Below are positions 38,810 through 47,984 of a stretch of DNA of 64,000 bases, piece after piece. Each line of letters opens with the position of its first letter. The stretch's first letter is position 1. The notes beneath the pieces are model-generated. The model had not been told where the DNA came from, ran no database searches, and was given only the letters and a program-made list of their open reading frames with translations. Source of the DNA: Dongshaea marina (lineage in GTDB: Bacteria; Pseudomonadota; Gammaproteobacteria; Enterobacterales; Aeromonadaceae); NCBI RefSeq assembly GCF_003072645.1, contig NZ_CP028897.1, positions 3,547,658 through 3,611,657 of the forward strand, read 5' to 3'. A program made the translations under genes and the position numbers.

Positions 38810-40300
38810 ATGAAGCTGATAATTCATTTTACCGGAACCGGTGATGACCCAGGCTCAATCACAAAAAAAGAGGAAAGGGAAGTAAAACAGACTCACTGTA
38901 TTTCACAACAGTGCAATCACCCCCTCTCCGGGAGTAATCGCCAATATTGCAGAGTATGCCGGAAAGATAACTTTTGTAGTCAGTGTGCTCCCAGCAGAGA
39001 GGATTACTTTAACCTCAGTGTTTGCAATGATTGCTACACTGAAATTCAACGCAAAGGGCTTGAGAGTGGTATTGCTGATTTTATTAATAATCGATTCTAC
39101 TTTGAAACCCATCAACTGGAGGGCTCGACAGCACTTCTCATTATCAATGGCTGTCATAAGACAGATGTTGCAGGAAAAGTTGGAAGGATATTCCCGGACT
39201 TAAGTATTATCTGCGAAAAGCTACGCCGTTTATTTAATGGCAATAAATTCCCAATCACTGAATATTCTCTTAGAAGCTCATTGGGTGATGCATATGGTGG
39301 TTTCTATTACCATGAAAGTAGGAGTGGGATGTTTTCCTCAGACATTGAAAATCTAAAACAGGTTGACTATAAAATAGTTGATCACCTAATCTTAAGTGGT
39401 TATAGCCGAGGTGCGGTCACCTGTTTTGCGTTTGCTAAATACCTGAATCAAAGAAATCTTAACGATATTCCTGTATATATTTTTGCCGACCAACCCGTGC
39501 CGGGGAATCACTGGCAAAATAGCTTTAGTATCTCTCAAAAACACATAAACCTTACCAGCTGCACCAATATAAAATTCTGCAAAGTTATACTCGGATCCTA
39601 CGATAAAAAGAGCATGCCGATGGAGAGGAGAACATTTTATAAGCAAATGCTTCCTGACTTTAATCCCAGAACCGAATTGGAGATAGAGAGGATTCCGGTG
39701 CCGGATCATGATTATAGTGAACATTTTTTAAGCCTTTCCTATGCTTATGCTCGAGACTTTTTTGTAAACTCTCTGGATCGCTATGGTATACAAGCCTGTA
39801 TATATCAGTTTGATTTCAATAGTGAACTCAACAGCTTATATCAAAAACACAGAGATTATCGCTTTGCAGCGCCCGGTTTCGAACAATCCATTTTCATGGG
39901 AGGTGAAAGGGAGGCGGGGTTCAGGCCACCTAGGGAGCCACAATTCCAAACTAGCAATGCATTCTCCCATCACTATTCGAAGATTAAGCGCAAACCTGAG
40001 TGGACCACACAGCAGCAAAACAGCTGTATCTCAACAGACTGTGAAAACCCAACCCGGATGGGTCACAGACATCACTGCCGTCTTTGCGGAACCGGACACT
40101 TTTGTGACACCTGTGCTCCGAAGAGAAAGTACTTCAGAAACGAGCGGCTGTGTAATGCCTGTCATAAAAACTATCTCAACTTCGCCAGGCATCAGGTTGA
40201 GATGAACCCCAGATCTAGCCATGCTCTACAGGAGATAGATTGGGCAAATGAAGAGCTCATCGCAAAGTTAGCAAATGAAGCTTCAATAAGACTTAACTGA
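38810..40300 (+). CDS. Double FYVE-like zinc-finger protein with lipase-like core (candidate effector)
   Basis: A 496-residue protein. Each end has an eight-cysteine FYVE-like finger. Finger 1 uses Cys 30, 35, 47, 50, 56, 59, 72, 75. Finger 2 uses Cys 406, 411, 423, 426, 432, 435, 448, 451 and includes the FYVE core HRHHCRLCG. The spacing, C-x4-C-x11-C-x2-C-x5-C-x2-C-x12-C-x2-C, is identical in both. The middle (about 105-330) looks like an alpha/beta hydrolase: LILSGYSRGA gives a nucleophile elbow (Ser199), VYIFADQPVPGN resembles the lipase class 3 acid loop (Asp227), and His300 or His305 may complete a triad. FYVE fingers bind PI3P on endosomes in eukaryotes, so a host-targeted role is inferred. 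No signal peptide or secretion genes are seen. The gene is more AT-rich than its neighbours. Confidence 0.75.
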   Translation: MKLIIHFTGTGDDPGSITKKEEREVKQTHCISQQCNHPLSGSNRQYCRVCRKDNFCSQCAPSREDYFNLSVCNDCYTEIQRKGLESGIADFINNRFYFETHQLEGSTALLIINGCHKTDVAGKVGRIFPDLSIICEKLRRLFNGNKFPITEYSLRSSLGDAYGGFYYHESRSGMFSSDIENLKQVDYKIVDHLILSGYSRGAVTCFAFAKYLNQRNLNDIPVYIFADQPVPGNHWQNSFSISQKHINLTSCTNIKFCKVILGSYDKKSMPMERRTFYKQMLPDFNPRTELEIERIPVPDHDYSEHFLSLSYAYARDFFVNSLDRYGIQACIYQFDFNSELNSLYQKHRDYRFAAPGFEQSIFMGGEREAGFRPPREPQFQTSNAFSHHYSKIKRKPEWTTQQQNSCISTDCENPTRMGHRHHCRLCGTGHFCDTCAPKRKYFRNERLCNACHKNYLNFARHQVEMNPRSSHALQEIDWANEELIAKLANEASIRLN

Positions 40301-40514
40301 CCCTCTAAGGAGAAGCGGCAGCTAAATCTTGCTCCGTGAGAACTTCGTACCATGGATGGTGCGAGCCTCGGGAGTGATATGTTGGCCGCATATTGCGATG
40401 AAGACAAGATTATCTGATGCTATCGAAGGCTATTATGCTTGACTCAAACTTGAGGATTCATGGTAAATTCCAACTTTGATCCAAGACAGTTGGTTTACAG
40501 GAGTCAAAGAGTCG

Positions 40515-41264
40515 ATGGCTCAACGAAAAATTCAATTTATGCTGATGAGTTGGCTCCTGCTGGCGATCATTCCTGCGGGCTTTATCATCACTCAGATCTC
40601 GCTCTTTCCCGGGATATCACTCGATGGGGCTTCATCGAGCCTGCTGTACTGGATCACCCGCAGCGGTAATGCGCCGGATGGTGCCTTGACCGTGGTCGTG
40701 GTACTGCTCCTTGGGCTCTTCTACCTGCCCCGCCGGATCTTTCGTAGATTAGTCCTGGCGCTTATCATCAGCCTCACCCTCAGCCTGAGCCTGAGCCACC
40801 AACTCAAAAACTACTTTCAGGAGCCCCGCCCCAATATAGTGTGGCTCGCCAGTCAGGATCTGTTGTCGGTTCCCGGGTTTTATCAACAACCAAGCTCCCA
40901 AAGGGCTGAGCTGATGAGCTCTGCTCTACAGCGCATGGATGCCAGCCAGCTTATTTCACCCTCTATTGAGCGCCACTGGGAAAAGGAGGTTGGCTATGCC
41001 TTTCCGTCGGGACACACCATCTTTGCCACCACCCTGGCACTGGTTGCCGCCTACTACTTTCTCAGTGCAGGCTTCATCCTGATACCGGTTATTATCTGTG
41101 GCTGGAGCCTTGCCATGGGGCTGAGCCGAATGCTGCTCGGGATGCACTGGCCCGTTGATGTGCTGGTATCCGTACTGTTAGCCGGAATGATCTCAGCCCT
41201 GGCCATTGGGGTGACCCATCGCCTGGGACTGATGCTGAAAAAGAGGGATCAACCAACCCGCTAA
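40515..41264 (+). CDS. pgpB: Phosphatidylglycerophosphatase B / PAP2-type membrane phosphatase
   Basis: A 249-residue integral membrane PAP2 phosphatase that dephosphorylates phosphatidylglycerophosphate and undecaprenyl pyrophosphate. The three catalytic motifs are present: KNYFQEPRP, FPSGHT, and SRMLLGMHWPVDV. Multiple hydrophobic spans surround them. The segment ERHWEKEVGYAFPSGH resembles E. coli PgpB closely. I use the ATG at 40515; a TTG 13 codons upstream is less likely. It ends before a bidirectional terminator shared with ppaC. Confidence 0.9.
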   Translation: MAQRKIQFMLMSWLLLAIIPAGFIITQISLFPGISLDGASSSLLYWITRSGNAPDGALTVVVVLLLGLFYLPRRIFRRLVLALIISLTLSLSLSHQLKNYFQEPRPNIVWLASQDLLSVPGFYQQPSSQRAELMSSALQRMDASQLISPSIERHWEKEVGYAFPSGHTIFATTLALVAAYYFLSAGFILIPVIICGWSLAMGLSRMLLGMHWPVDVLVSVLLAGMISALAIGVTHRLGLMLKKRDQPTR

Positions 41265-41288
41265 ATCAGTCAGCGGAAGAGAGGTAAT

Positions 41289-41320
41289 AAAAAACCGGAT
41301 CATTAGATCCGGTTTTTTAC
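41289..41320. terminator. Bidirectional terminator between pgpB and ppaC
   Basis: AAAACCGGATC and GATCCGGTTTT form an 11-bp stem with loop ATTA. A-run and T-run flank it, so it can stop both convergent genes. Confidence 0.88.
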
Positions 41321-41337
41321 AAATCAGCCGTAGCAGA

Positions 41338-42243
41338 TTACTTGAGTACTTCCTGCAGCCAGGGCCAGCCCTGCTTCTTACGGCTCAGGGTGTTCTCCAT
41401 CATCAGCTTGCCATCTTTGGCATAGCCTTCGAGCTTACCGGCCCACTCTCCCTGATACAGAAGACGAGTCGTCGCGGTGGTGATATCGGTCAGCATCAGA
41501 GCCGCCAGAGCCAAGCCATCGCGCTCACAGCGCTCTGTCAGATCGGCCTGCAGCTCATCAATCATCCCATCGACCTGCTCCAGAGTCGCCAGTTCAATCT
41601 GACCCACAACCACCTTACGATCATTGTATGGATACGCCTTGAGATCTTTCTCAACCAGCTCGGATGCACTCAGGCCTGCGATATCCGTCTTGGCAATCAA
41701 CAGCTCCTTGATATAGCCATCCAGATCTTCGATTCCCGCCAAAGGTGCCAGGGCGTGAACCGCATCCTTATCTTTATCGGTACAGGTTGGAGACGCAAAA
41801 CCGACGGTATCGCTCAGGATTGCCGACATCATCAGCATCGCCATAGGGCGGGTGATCTCAACCTTTTCAATCTGCAACAGGTTAAACAGCACGGTACAGC
41901 TACAACCCACAGGCCAGATCCAGGCTTCGAGAGGGTTGGTAGTGGTGACATCACCCAGGCGATGATGATCGATGATCCCCAGGATCTCAGCCTCGGCGAT
42001 ATCGTCAGGTGCCTGAGTCAGATCGGAATAATCCACCAGCCATACCTTCTGTCCGGCAACCCCGGTACACATCTCGGGCGCATTAACCCCGGCGCGATCC
42101 AGAATAAACTGAGTTTCACGGTTCAACTCACCCTGACGTACCGCTTTAGCCTCTTCACCACGGGCCTTGAGGAGTTCGACCGCGACCAGTGCGGTACAGA
42201 TGCTGTCACTATCCGGGCTCTTGTGCCCAACCACTTGAATCAT
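41338..42243 (-). CDS. ppaC: Manganese-dependent inorganic pyrophosphatase (DHH family II)
   Basis: PpaC (301 residues) hydrolyses pyrophosphate using Mn2+. The metal and phosphate-binding motifs are VGHKSPDSDSICTAL at the start, WLVDYSDL, GIIDHHRLGD (DHH box) and ILSDTVGFASPT. The C-terminal DHHA2 domain includes RKKQGWPWLQEVLK with its basic active-site residues. ATG at 42241-42243 with AAGGA upstream. Single-gene unit. Confidence 0.95.
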   Translation of the reverse strand: MIQVVGHKSPDSDSICTALVAVELLKARGEEAKAVRQGELNRETQFILDRAGVNAPEMCTGVAGQKVWLVDYSDLTQAPDDIAEAEILGIIDHHRLGDVTTTNPLEAWIWPVGCSCTVLFNLLQIEKVEITRPMAMLMMSAILSDTVGFASPTCTDKDKDAVHALAPLAGIEDLDGYIKELLIAKTDIAGLSASELVEKDLKAYPYNDRKVVVGQIELATLEQVDGMIDELQADLTERCERDGLALAALMLTDITTATTRLLYQGEWAGKLEGYAKDGKLMMENTLSRKKQGWPWLQEVLK

Positions 42244-42351
42244 GATATTTCCTTGAAACAGATATAAATCGATTTTTCTCGAAAGAAAGCCGCCATATCA
42301 TACTAGGGTGTTCGATGAAAGTCATGAGGGAATCAATTGGGTTATCCCCCC

Positions 42352-42729
42352 TCAGGAGCGGCTTGGGATCAGCTGCATCCCCACATAAACAGCCGCCAGA
42401 CACACCACCACATTGATCACCACATTCAGGGCCGCCTTGATGAATGCCCCCTGCTCCAGCAGCAGGATGTTATCCAGGGCAAAGGAGGAGAAGGTGGTCA
42501 AGGCCCCCAAAAGCCCCACCATAATAAAGGGACGCCAGGGGATCCCACTGAGCCACTGGTGCTGGATCAGCGAAACCATCAATCCCATGATAAGGGATCC
42601 CAAAATATTGACCGTCATGGTCCCATAAGGAAAACCACGCCCGAGCAACCAGGCCATCAGCTCTGAGATGCCAAATCGCATACAGGCACCAATCGCTCCA
42701 CCCAGGGCAACAAAGGCCAACGCAAACAT
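42352..42729 (-). CDS. crcB: Fluoride ion channel CrcB/Fluc
   Basis: A 125-residue, four-helix membrane protein that forms a dual-topology dimeric fluoride exporter. Signatures are GGAIGACMRFGI near the start, FPYGTMTVNILGS (the NxxGS box), and GLLGALTTFSSF (the TTFSSF pore motif). ATG at 42727-42729 follows AAGAGGAGAAGAT. No fluoride riboswitch is visible in the short gap upstream, which instead contains a terminator of the preceding stress-protein gene. Confidence 0.95.
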   Translation of the reverse strand: MFALAFVALGGAIGACMRFGISELMAWLLGRGFPYGTMTVNILGSLIMGLMVSLIQHQWLSGIPWRPFIMVGLLGALTTFSSFALDNILLLEQGAFIKAALNVVINVVVCLAAVYVGMQLIPSRS

Positions 42730-42744
42730 ATCTTCTCCTCTTAA

Positions 42745-42772
42745 CAAAAAATCGGGCAGAGAGTCCCTGCCC
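42745..42772 (-). terminator. Terminator between universal stress gene and crcB
   Basis: On the minus strand GGGCAG and CTGCCC form a 6-bp stem with a 7-base loop, followed by GATTTTTTG. It lies just after the stress-protein gene and before the crcB ribosome site. Confidence 0.65.
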
Positions 42773-42786
42773 TCACAAAAAACGTT

Positions 42787-43683
42787 TCAGGATATTCTCA
42801 AAACCAGGATATCACCGGGTAATTGATGAATGAGGCTGTGCAGATGTCCATCAAGCCTGAATATGGATGAACTATGGGTATTCCCAAGTAGCATCAGATC
42901 CGGCTTCAGCTCCCTCTGCCCCCTGAGGAGCAGCTGCTCCACCTCACCGGTTTTCAGCAGGCAAGCCTTGAGGGTGAATTCATCGGATTGCTCGAGTGCT
43001 GTTGCCATCTCACGGTCTGCAAGCTGCAGCTGTTTCAGATGTTCTCCCGGCTCCTCTTCCAGATCTAAGGCTATGTTCGCATGCTGCAAAAGCTCGGTTA
43101 CATGCAAGGCCGTTAACCTTCCTCCCAATCCGCAGGCAATCTGATCCGCCATGCTTAACAAAACTGGCGTTGTCGGCTCAAAGTCGACAGCCGCCAGCAG
43201 CGACATAGGGTGACACCAGTCTCGCTTCGCCTCAAGGATCAAGAGATCGCAAGCACAATGCTGGACTAGCCCATGCAGCTCATCCCCCTCCAACAGGCGA
43301 TAGAGAGGAGAGAGATGATGTTGCCCCATAATAATGAGATCGGGTTGGCTCTCTTTAAGTTGTGACGCCAGATCATCGGCCAGGGAGCCTACCCCCATTA
43401 CCTGCTTACTGATATGCCCGGGCAATTGAGGAAGCCATTGCTCCAACTGCTGTCTTGCCCCATAGATGAGCTCCTCCAGGTTTTGCTCAGCCTCGGCTGA
43501 GCCGAAAAGCCGTCCAAGAAACGAGCGGTGGTGAGGCTCGGCCACATACACCAACTCAAGCTCAGCCTCACGGGACTTAGCAAACTCGGCGGCACGCCTC
43601 AAGTAACTCTCGTCCGGATTGAGCAGATCAACACAGCACAGGATACACCGGTAACCGACTGCGGAGCGGGTCTTAATTGGCAT
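42787..43683 (-). CDS. Tandem-domain universal stress protein
   Basis: A 298-residue protein with two Usp domains in tandem. The first has CILCCVDLLNPDESYLRRAAEFA and DLIIMGQHHLSPLYRLLEGD; the second has SLLAAVDFEPTTPVLLSMADQIA and DLMLLGNTHSSSIFRLDGHLH. The GxH-type loops resemble the UspE-like ATP or ligand-binding motif. ATG triplets occur at 43689, 43686 and 43683; the last has the best spacing (8 bases) from GGAG. It follows the GGGtGRT gene by 20 bases and may be cotranscribed with it. Confidence 0.85.
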   Translation of the reverse strand: MPIKTRSAVGYRCILCCVDLLNPDESYLRRAAEFAKSREAELELVYVAEPHHRSFLGRLFGSAEAEQNLEELIYGARQQLEQWLPQLPGHISKQVMGVGSLADDLASQLKESQPDLIIMGQHHLSPLYRLLEGDELHGLVQHCACDLLILEAKRDWCHPMSLLAAVDFEPTTPVLLSMADQIACGLGGRLTALHVTELLQHANIALDLEEEPGEHLKQLQLADREMATALEQSDEFTLKACLLKTGEVEQLLLRGQRELKPDLMLLGNTHSSSIFRLDGHLHSLIHQLPGDILVLRIS

Positions 43684-43703
43684 CATCATCTCTCCACTAC
43701 AAC

Positions 43704-44700
43704 TTAAGCCTGACACTGCTCTATGGCAACAGCAATGGCCACCGAGGCCCCCACCATGGGGTTGTTCCCCATCCCGATGAGGCCCATCATCTCGACGTGA
43801 GCCGGAACTGAGGATGACCCGGCAAACTGGGCATCGCAATGCATCCGCCCCATGGTATCCGTCATCCCGTAAGAGGCTGGACCTGCCCCCACATTATCCG
43901 GATGCAGGGTGCGCCCGGTTCCTCCGCCAGAGGCCACCGAAAAGTAACTCTCCCCACTGGCGAGCCGCTGCTTCTTATAGGTTCCCGCCACCGGGTGCTG
44001 AAAGCGGGTCGGGTTGGTTGAGTTGCCGGTAATTGAGATATCAACCTGCTCATGATGCATGATCGCAACCCCCTCTGAAACATCATCCGCACCATAACAG
44101 AGGATCTCTCCCCGGGGCCTTCACTAAAGCGTCGACAACCGATGATCTCCAGCTCGCCACTGTGGTAATGATACTGAGTTTGAACATAGCTAAAGCCATT
44201 GATTCGGGAGATAAGATAAGCCGCGTCCTTACCCAGGCCATTGAGGATCACCTTGAGGGGCTCCTTTCTGACCCGGTTGGCATTAAGGGCTATTTTGATC
44301 GCCCCCTCGGCGGCCGCAAAAGACTCGTGACCCGCCAGGAAACAGAAGCAGTGACTTTGCTCACTCAGCAGGCGACGGGCAAGCTTCCCATGGCCCAAAC
44401 CAACCTGGCGCTGCTCGGCAACCGAGCCTGGAATACAAAAGGCCTGCAGCCCCTCACCTAAATATTCGGCAGCTTCGGCTGCTGTTTTTGCGCCCTTTTT
44501 AAGGGCGACAAAGGCCCCAGAGTGTAGGCCCAGGCCGCATCATCAAAGGCGATGGGTTGAGTCTCCCGAACGATTTTCTGAGGATCAACTCCATGAGCCA
44601 GGCAGTACTCCTGAGCCTGCTCCAGTGAATCAGCCCCATAGCTTTGAAGAATCGGAGTGATCTGCTCAATACGACGCTGATAATTTTCAAAAAGTGACAT
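43704..44700 (-). pseudogene. GGGtGRT family protein with two frameshifts
   Basis: Three frames together give one protein of about 330 residues of the GGGtGRT family, named for the motif seen here as SGGGTGRTLHPDN. Parts in order: MSLFENYQRRIEQITPILQSYG...WAYTLG; FLAGHESFAAAEGAIKIA...VILNGLGKDAAY; and SITGNSTNPTRFQHPVAGTYK...FAGSSSVPAHVEMMG. One missing C/G in the run 44515-44518 breaks the first join (restoring it reads WAYTLGAFVALKKGAKTAAE). A second loss near 44108-44116 breaks the other (restored EGPRGEILCYGADDV). Its SufU-like partner is 10 bases upstream. Function unknown. Probably intact if these are base-call errors. Confidence 0.82.
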
Positions 44701-44710
44701 GACAGACTCC

Positions 44711-45403
44711 TTACTGATGACGGGGATTAATGGTACGAGCGGCTTCATCGAAACGGCCATAACAGCCTTTGGTCTCGGCCAGGGCTTTTTCGGGTGGGCA
44801 TCCCTCGGCCAATAGAGCCATCAGCTTTCCCTGGTGAATAAACTCGTAGCCGATAATCTCATCATGTTCATCCAGAGCCAGACGGGTGATATACCCCTCA
44901 GCCATCTGCAGATAGCGAGCTCCTTTAGCCTGTGTGCCATAGTGAGTCCCCACCTGACTGACAAGCCCTTTTCCCAGATCTTCAAGGCAGGCACCGATCG
45001 ATAATCCCCCTTCAGAAAAGGCGGTTTGAGTGCGCCCATAGGCGTATTGGAGAAAGATTTCACGCATCGCGACATTAATCGCATCACACACCAGGTCGGT
45101 ATTGAGTGCTTCAAGAATGGTTTTACCTGTGAGGATCTCTGCCGCCATCGCCGCAGATTGGGTCATCCCGGAGCAACCGACCGTTTCGATCAGTGCCTCT
45201 TCGATGATCCCCTGCTTGATGTTCAGAGTCAGCTTGGCAGCCCCTTGTTGTGGGGCACAGCTGCCTACGCCATGGCTCACCCCGGACAGAGCGCTCACCT
45301 CTTTGACATTGAGCCACTGTCCCTCAACCGGGATCGGCGCATTGGCGTGGTTTGGACCACGCTGGATGGGACACATCTGTTCTACTTCAGTGCTGTAATT
45401 CAT
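44711..45403 (-). CDS. SufU/NifU-like iron-sulfur scaffold-type protein paired with GGGtGRT
   Basis: A 230-residue protein with an IscU/SufU-like core: IIEEALIETVGCSGMTQSAAMAAEILTG holds one conserved Cys, and the end ALAETKGCYGRFDEAA another. LSGVSHGVGSCAPQQGA near the start supplies a further Cys. In other bacteria, often anaerobes, a protein of this kind is regularly encoded next to GGGtGRT, as here (10-base gap). Cluster binding is inferred. ATG at 45401-45403 has GAGG seven bases upstream; an 11-residue extension is rejected. Confidence 0.78.
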   Translation of the reverse strand: MNYSTEVEQMCPIQRGPNHANAPIPVEGQWLNVKEVSALSGVSHGVGSCAPQQGAAKLTLNIKQGIIEEALIETVGCSGMTQSAAMAAEILTGKTILEALNTDLVCDAINVAMREIFLQYAYGRTQTAFSEGGLSIGACLEDLGKGLVSQVGTHYGTQAKGARYLQMAEGYITRLALDEHDEIIGYEFIHQGKLMALLAEGCPPEKALAETKGCYGRFDEAARTINPRHQ

Positions 45404-45650
45404 GATTTTGCCTCGCTCATCATGTTTGCAAATCAAACAAAACCGGAGACATCGAATTTCAGGAGGGGTTGCAGGCCAACGCTGGACATGCAGACACTTC
45501 CCTCTCGGGCTTCAATGTCTAACAGACCAGACGTCATTAGTAGCGCTAAGCTACGGTTCAAGGTGGAACGTCATCACCTACAACTTGTGGGCGAATTGTG
45601 CAATAACTAATCCCGGACTGTCAACTCCCGCGTTTAACCAGGCTGAAAAC

Positions 45651-46799
45651 TCACTCGCCATCAAAAGACCAGCAGCGATTGGTGGGATCATAACTGACAC
45701 TTGCCATTGCTTGCTCCCTCAGACGGGTCTCTCCATCACGCATTTCAAGAGCAATTCTGTGGCATGGGGAGTGGCGCTCGATGGCATTGGCCAATCCCTC
45801 TGAGTGGGTGGTGATCCATAGCTGACTCCAACGTCCGGCGAGTGAAATCAGCCGCCCTAAAGCGGGAAGCAGTGAAGGATGAAGACTGGTTTCCGGCTCA
45901 TTGAGGGCCATCAATCCCGGAGGCCTGGGGGTCAACAAGGCGACCGTGAGACACAGGAAACGTAGCGTCCCATCTGACATCTCGGCTGTGCCGAGGGGGC
46001 GGATCAGCCCCTGCTTATGCATCAGGACCTCAAAGCGTCCTCCCTCCAGGCGGACGCCAAACCGGCTACCGGGAAAAGCCTCGCTCAGACATTCATGAAG
46101 AAGCTCGGAGTCGCCAATCTCCTCAATGGTCGCAAAGGCTGCAGCCAGGTCCCGTCCATCGTCACTCAGCACTGTGGTGCGCGTTCCAACCTGCGGCCAG
46201 CGTACCGCCGCCTCGGCGTGAGTCGGGAACTGGTGATAAAACCGCCAGCGTCGCAGCGTCTCCCGAACCTCTGAAACCTCGGGATAGAGATGAGGCTCCG
46301 CCAGGTGGCTGAACACAGACTCGGTTTGCAGCAAGGTCGCATTGTATTGCACCTGCTCACCCTGGATATTTCGAAGCCGTGCCGACTGATTACGCCGCTT
46401 TAAGATGGTGGTCGATGGGCGGCAACTGTCGGTGAGCCACAAGGTCTCCTCTTTGATCTCGGGATCCAGAGAAAACAGCGACATGGGATTAGGAGTAGGC
46501 AGTCCCAGCTGAAGTTCAAAGCCAAACTGTTCGGTCTGGGCACTCAGGATAACCCTTTTGGGATCTCCCTTTCTATCACCACGGCGCAGACCACCGGCCC
46601 ACATCGCCTGGGAAAGCCCCCCCTCAGCAGCCAGCATCCCCGGGAGATTCCCCTCCACGGTTTGAGCCAAAAGCCGCACCGAGTGATAGAGATTACTCTT
46701 GCCGCAGCCATTGGGCCCCTGGATCACATTGATCCGCCCCAGAGAGATGCTGAGTTTGCGAATCGAGCGATAACCCTGGATCTTCAGTTCACGGATCAT
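45651..46799 (-). CDS. AAA/SMC-type ATPase (RecF-like), unknown role
   Basis: A 382-residue ATPase of the RecF/OLD-like group. Walker A is GPNGCGKSNLYHSVRLL near residue 33. A signature-like region is EMSDGTLRFLCLTVALL, Walker B is GLMALNEPETSLHPSLLP, and a switch histidine lies in LWITTHSEGLANAI. There is no nuclease domain. Close relatives in gammaproteobacteria have no assigned function. It follows tyrA by 37 bases and may be read from the aroF-tyrA promoter. Its start region is duplicated: see the 19-bp tandem repeat at 46781-46818. Confidence 0.82.
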   Translation of the reverse strand: MIRELKIQGYRSIRKLSISLGRINVIQGPNGCGKSNLYHSVRLLAQTVEGNLPGMLAAEGGLSQAMWAGGLRRGDRKGDPKRVILSAQTEQFGFELQLGLPTPNPMSLFSLDPEIKEETLWLTDSCRPSTTILKRRNQSARLRNIQGEQVQYNATLLQTESVFSHLAEPHLYPEVSEVRETLRRWRFYHQFPTHAEAAVRWPQVGTRTTVLSDDGRDLAAAFATIEEIGDSELLHECLSEAFPGSRFGVRLEGGRFEVLMHKQGLIRPLGTAEMSDGTLRFLCLTVALLTPRPPGLMALNEPETSLHPSLLPALGRLISLAGRWSQLWITTHSEGLANAIERHSPCHRIALEMRDGETRLREQAMASVSYDPTNRCWSFDGE

Positions 46800-46818
46800 T
46801 CTTCAGTTCACGGATCAT
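46781..46818. repeat. Perfect 19-bp tandem duplication at the ATPase start codon
   Basis: The sequence TCTTCAGTTCACGGATCAT occurs twice head-to-tail, at 46781-46799 and 46800-46818. Each copy encodes (minus strand) an ATG followed by IRELK. Because 19 is not a multiple of 3 the two starts are in different frames: the upstream ATG (46816-46818) opens a 9-codon ORF ending TGA at 46789-46791, overlapping the real start at 46797-46799. Confidence 0.9.
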
Positions 46819-46836
46819 GATGCATTGTTACTGCAA

Positions 46837-47964
46837 TCACAGTTGATGCCGGTGATCCCGGGCCTGGGTCAAAAGCTGCCGACTATCCTTCAAAAACTGC
46901 TCGGCATGCTCTCCAAAAAACTCACTCACCTCACGAAAGCGCTGCATAAATGCTTGCTTGTCTCCGGAGTGCAGGAGCTTAACGGCCTGCTGCAGGCTCT
47001 CGATGTAGCGTTCAATCTGGCGGCAATTTTCCTCTGAAGAAAAGATGATATCCGCATACAGCTCAGGCTCCTGGGCAAACAGGCGTCCAACCATCGCCAG
47101 CTCCAGATGGTAGATGGGAGAGCTCAGGTTGAGCAGCTGATCCAGATCGACCTTGAGATCACACAGGTTTGAGCCATAAGCAAAGGTGGTAAAATGGCGT
47201 AGCCCCTGAATAATCGACATCAGCCGGTCATGCTCTGCGGCATCCACCTCTTCAAGACGCACTCCCCAGATCTGCAGCTGCTCAAGGAGCCAATGGTAAG
47301 TCGAAGATTCGCGGCCGTGGCACACGGCGATCACCTGCCGAGCCAGGCTACTGACATCGGGACCAAACATAGGGTGCAGTCCTACAACAGGTCCGGGGTG
47401 CACATCCAGCATGTGTGCCAGAGGCTGCTGTTTGACACTGGTGAGATCCACCAGGATACACTCTTTCGACAGCTTACTGAGGCGATCGATCACCTCACAA
47501 GTCACAGTGATCGGGACACTCACGATCACCATGCCGGCTTTGGCCAGCAAAGCTTCACTGTCTGGCCAATCTGCTTCTTCCAGAATCGACACCGAGTAAC
47601 CGGACAGGCGGAACATCTCTACAAACAGGGAACCCAGGCGCCCTCCGCCACCAATGATCACTATCTCCCCCAGCTCGGGGTTGAGACATTTGAAGCCGAC
47701 CCCCTTCTCATTGGAATAGGACTCACGGATCAGCCGTTGCCAAACATCTTCTATCATATCCGGGCTAATCCCACACCCCTTCGCCTGCTCGCGACGCTCG
47801 CGGAGCAGACTCGCCTCGCGCTCGGGGACATAGAGTGGCAAACCATGGTGACTCTTTACACGTCCCACATCACCGACCAGCTCCAGTCGCTTTGCCAGAA
47901 GTTCAACCAGCTGACTATCGATCGCATCGATCGATTCACGCAACTTTTGTAATTGTTTTGCCAT
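46837..47964 (-). CDS. tyrA: Chorismate mutase / prephenate dehydrogenase (T-protein)
   Basis: TyrA (375 residues) is the bifunctional enzyme converting chorismate to prephenate and then to 4-hydroxyphenylpyruvate for tyrosine. The N-terminal AroQ mutase domain spans residues 1-90 ([26 protein letters not shown]). The dehydrogenase begins near residue 100 with [18 protein letters not shown] (NAD site) and has [16 protein letters not shown] at 47962-47964 gives [13 protein letters not shown]; a longer ORF overlapping aroF is rejected. It follows aroF by 20 bases, forming an aroF-tyrA operon. Confidence 0.96.
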   Translation of the reverse strand: MAKQLQKLRESIDAIDSQLVELLAKRLELVGDVGRVKSHHGLPLYVPEREASLLRERREQAKGCGISPDMIEDVWQRLIRESYSNEKGVGFKCLNPELGEIVIIGGGGRLGSLFVEMFRLSGYSVSILEEADWPDSEALLAKAGMVIVSVPITVTCEVIDRLSKLSKECILVDLTSVKQQPLAHMLDVHPGPVVGLHPMFGPDVSSLARQVIAVCHGRESSTYHWLLEQLQIWGVRLEEVDAAEHDRLMSIIQGLRHFTTFAYGSNLCDLKVDLDQLLNLSSPIYHLELAMVGRLFAQEPELYADIIFSSEENCRQIERYIESLQQAVKLLHSGDKQAFMQRFREVSEFFGEHAEQFLKDSRQLLTQARDHRHQL

Positions 47965-47984
47965 TATTTCTCCGCCCCAGGGCC

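Noticed and set aside
42730-42786. Fluoride riboswitch before crcB
   Set aside because: The gap is only 57 bases and is filled by a terminator hairpin and the ribosome site.
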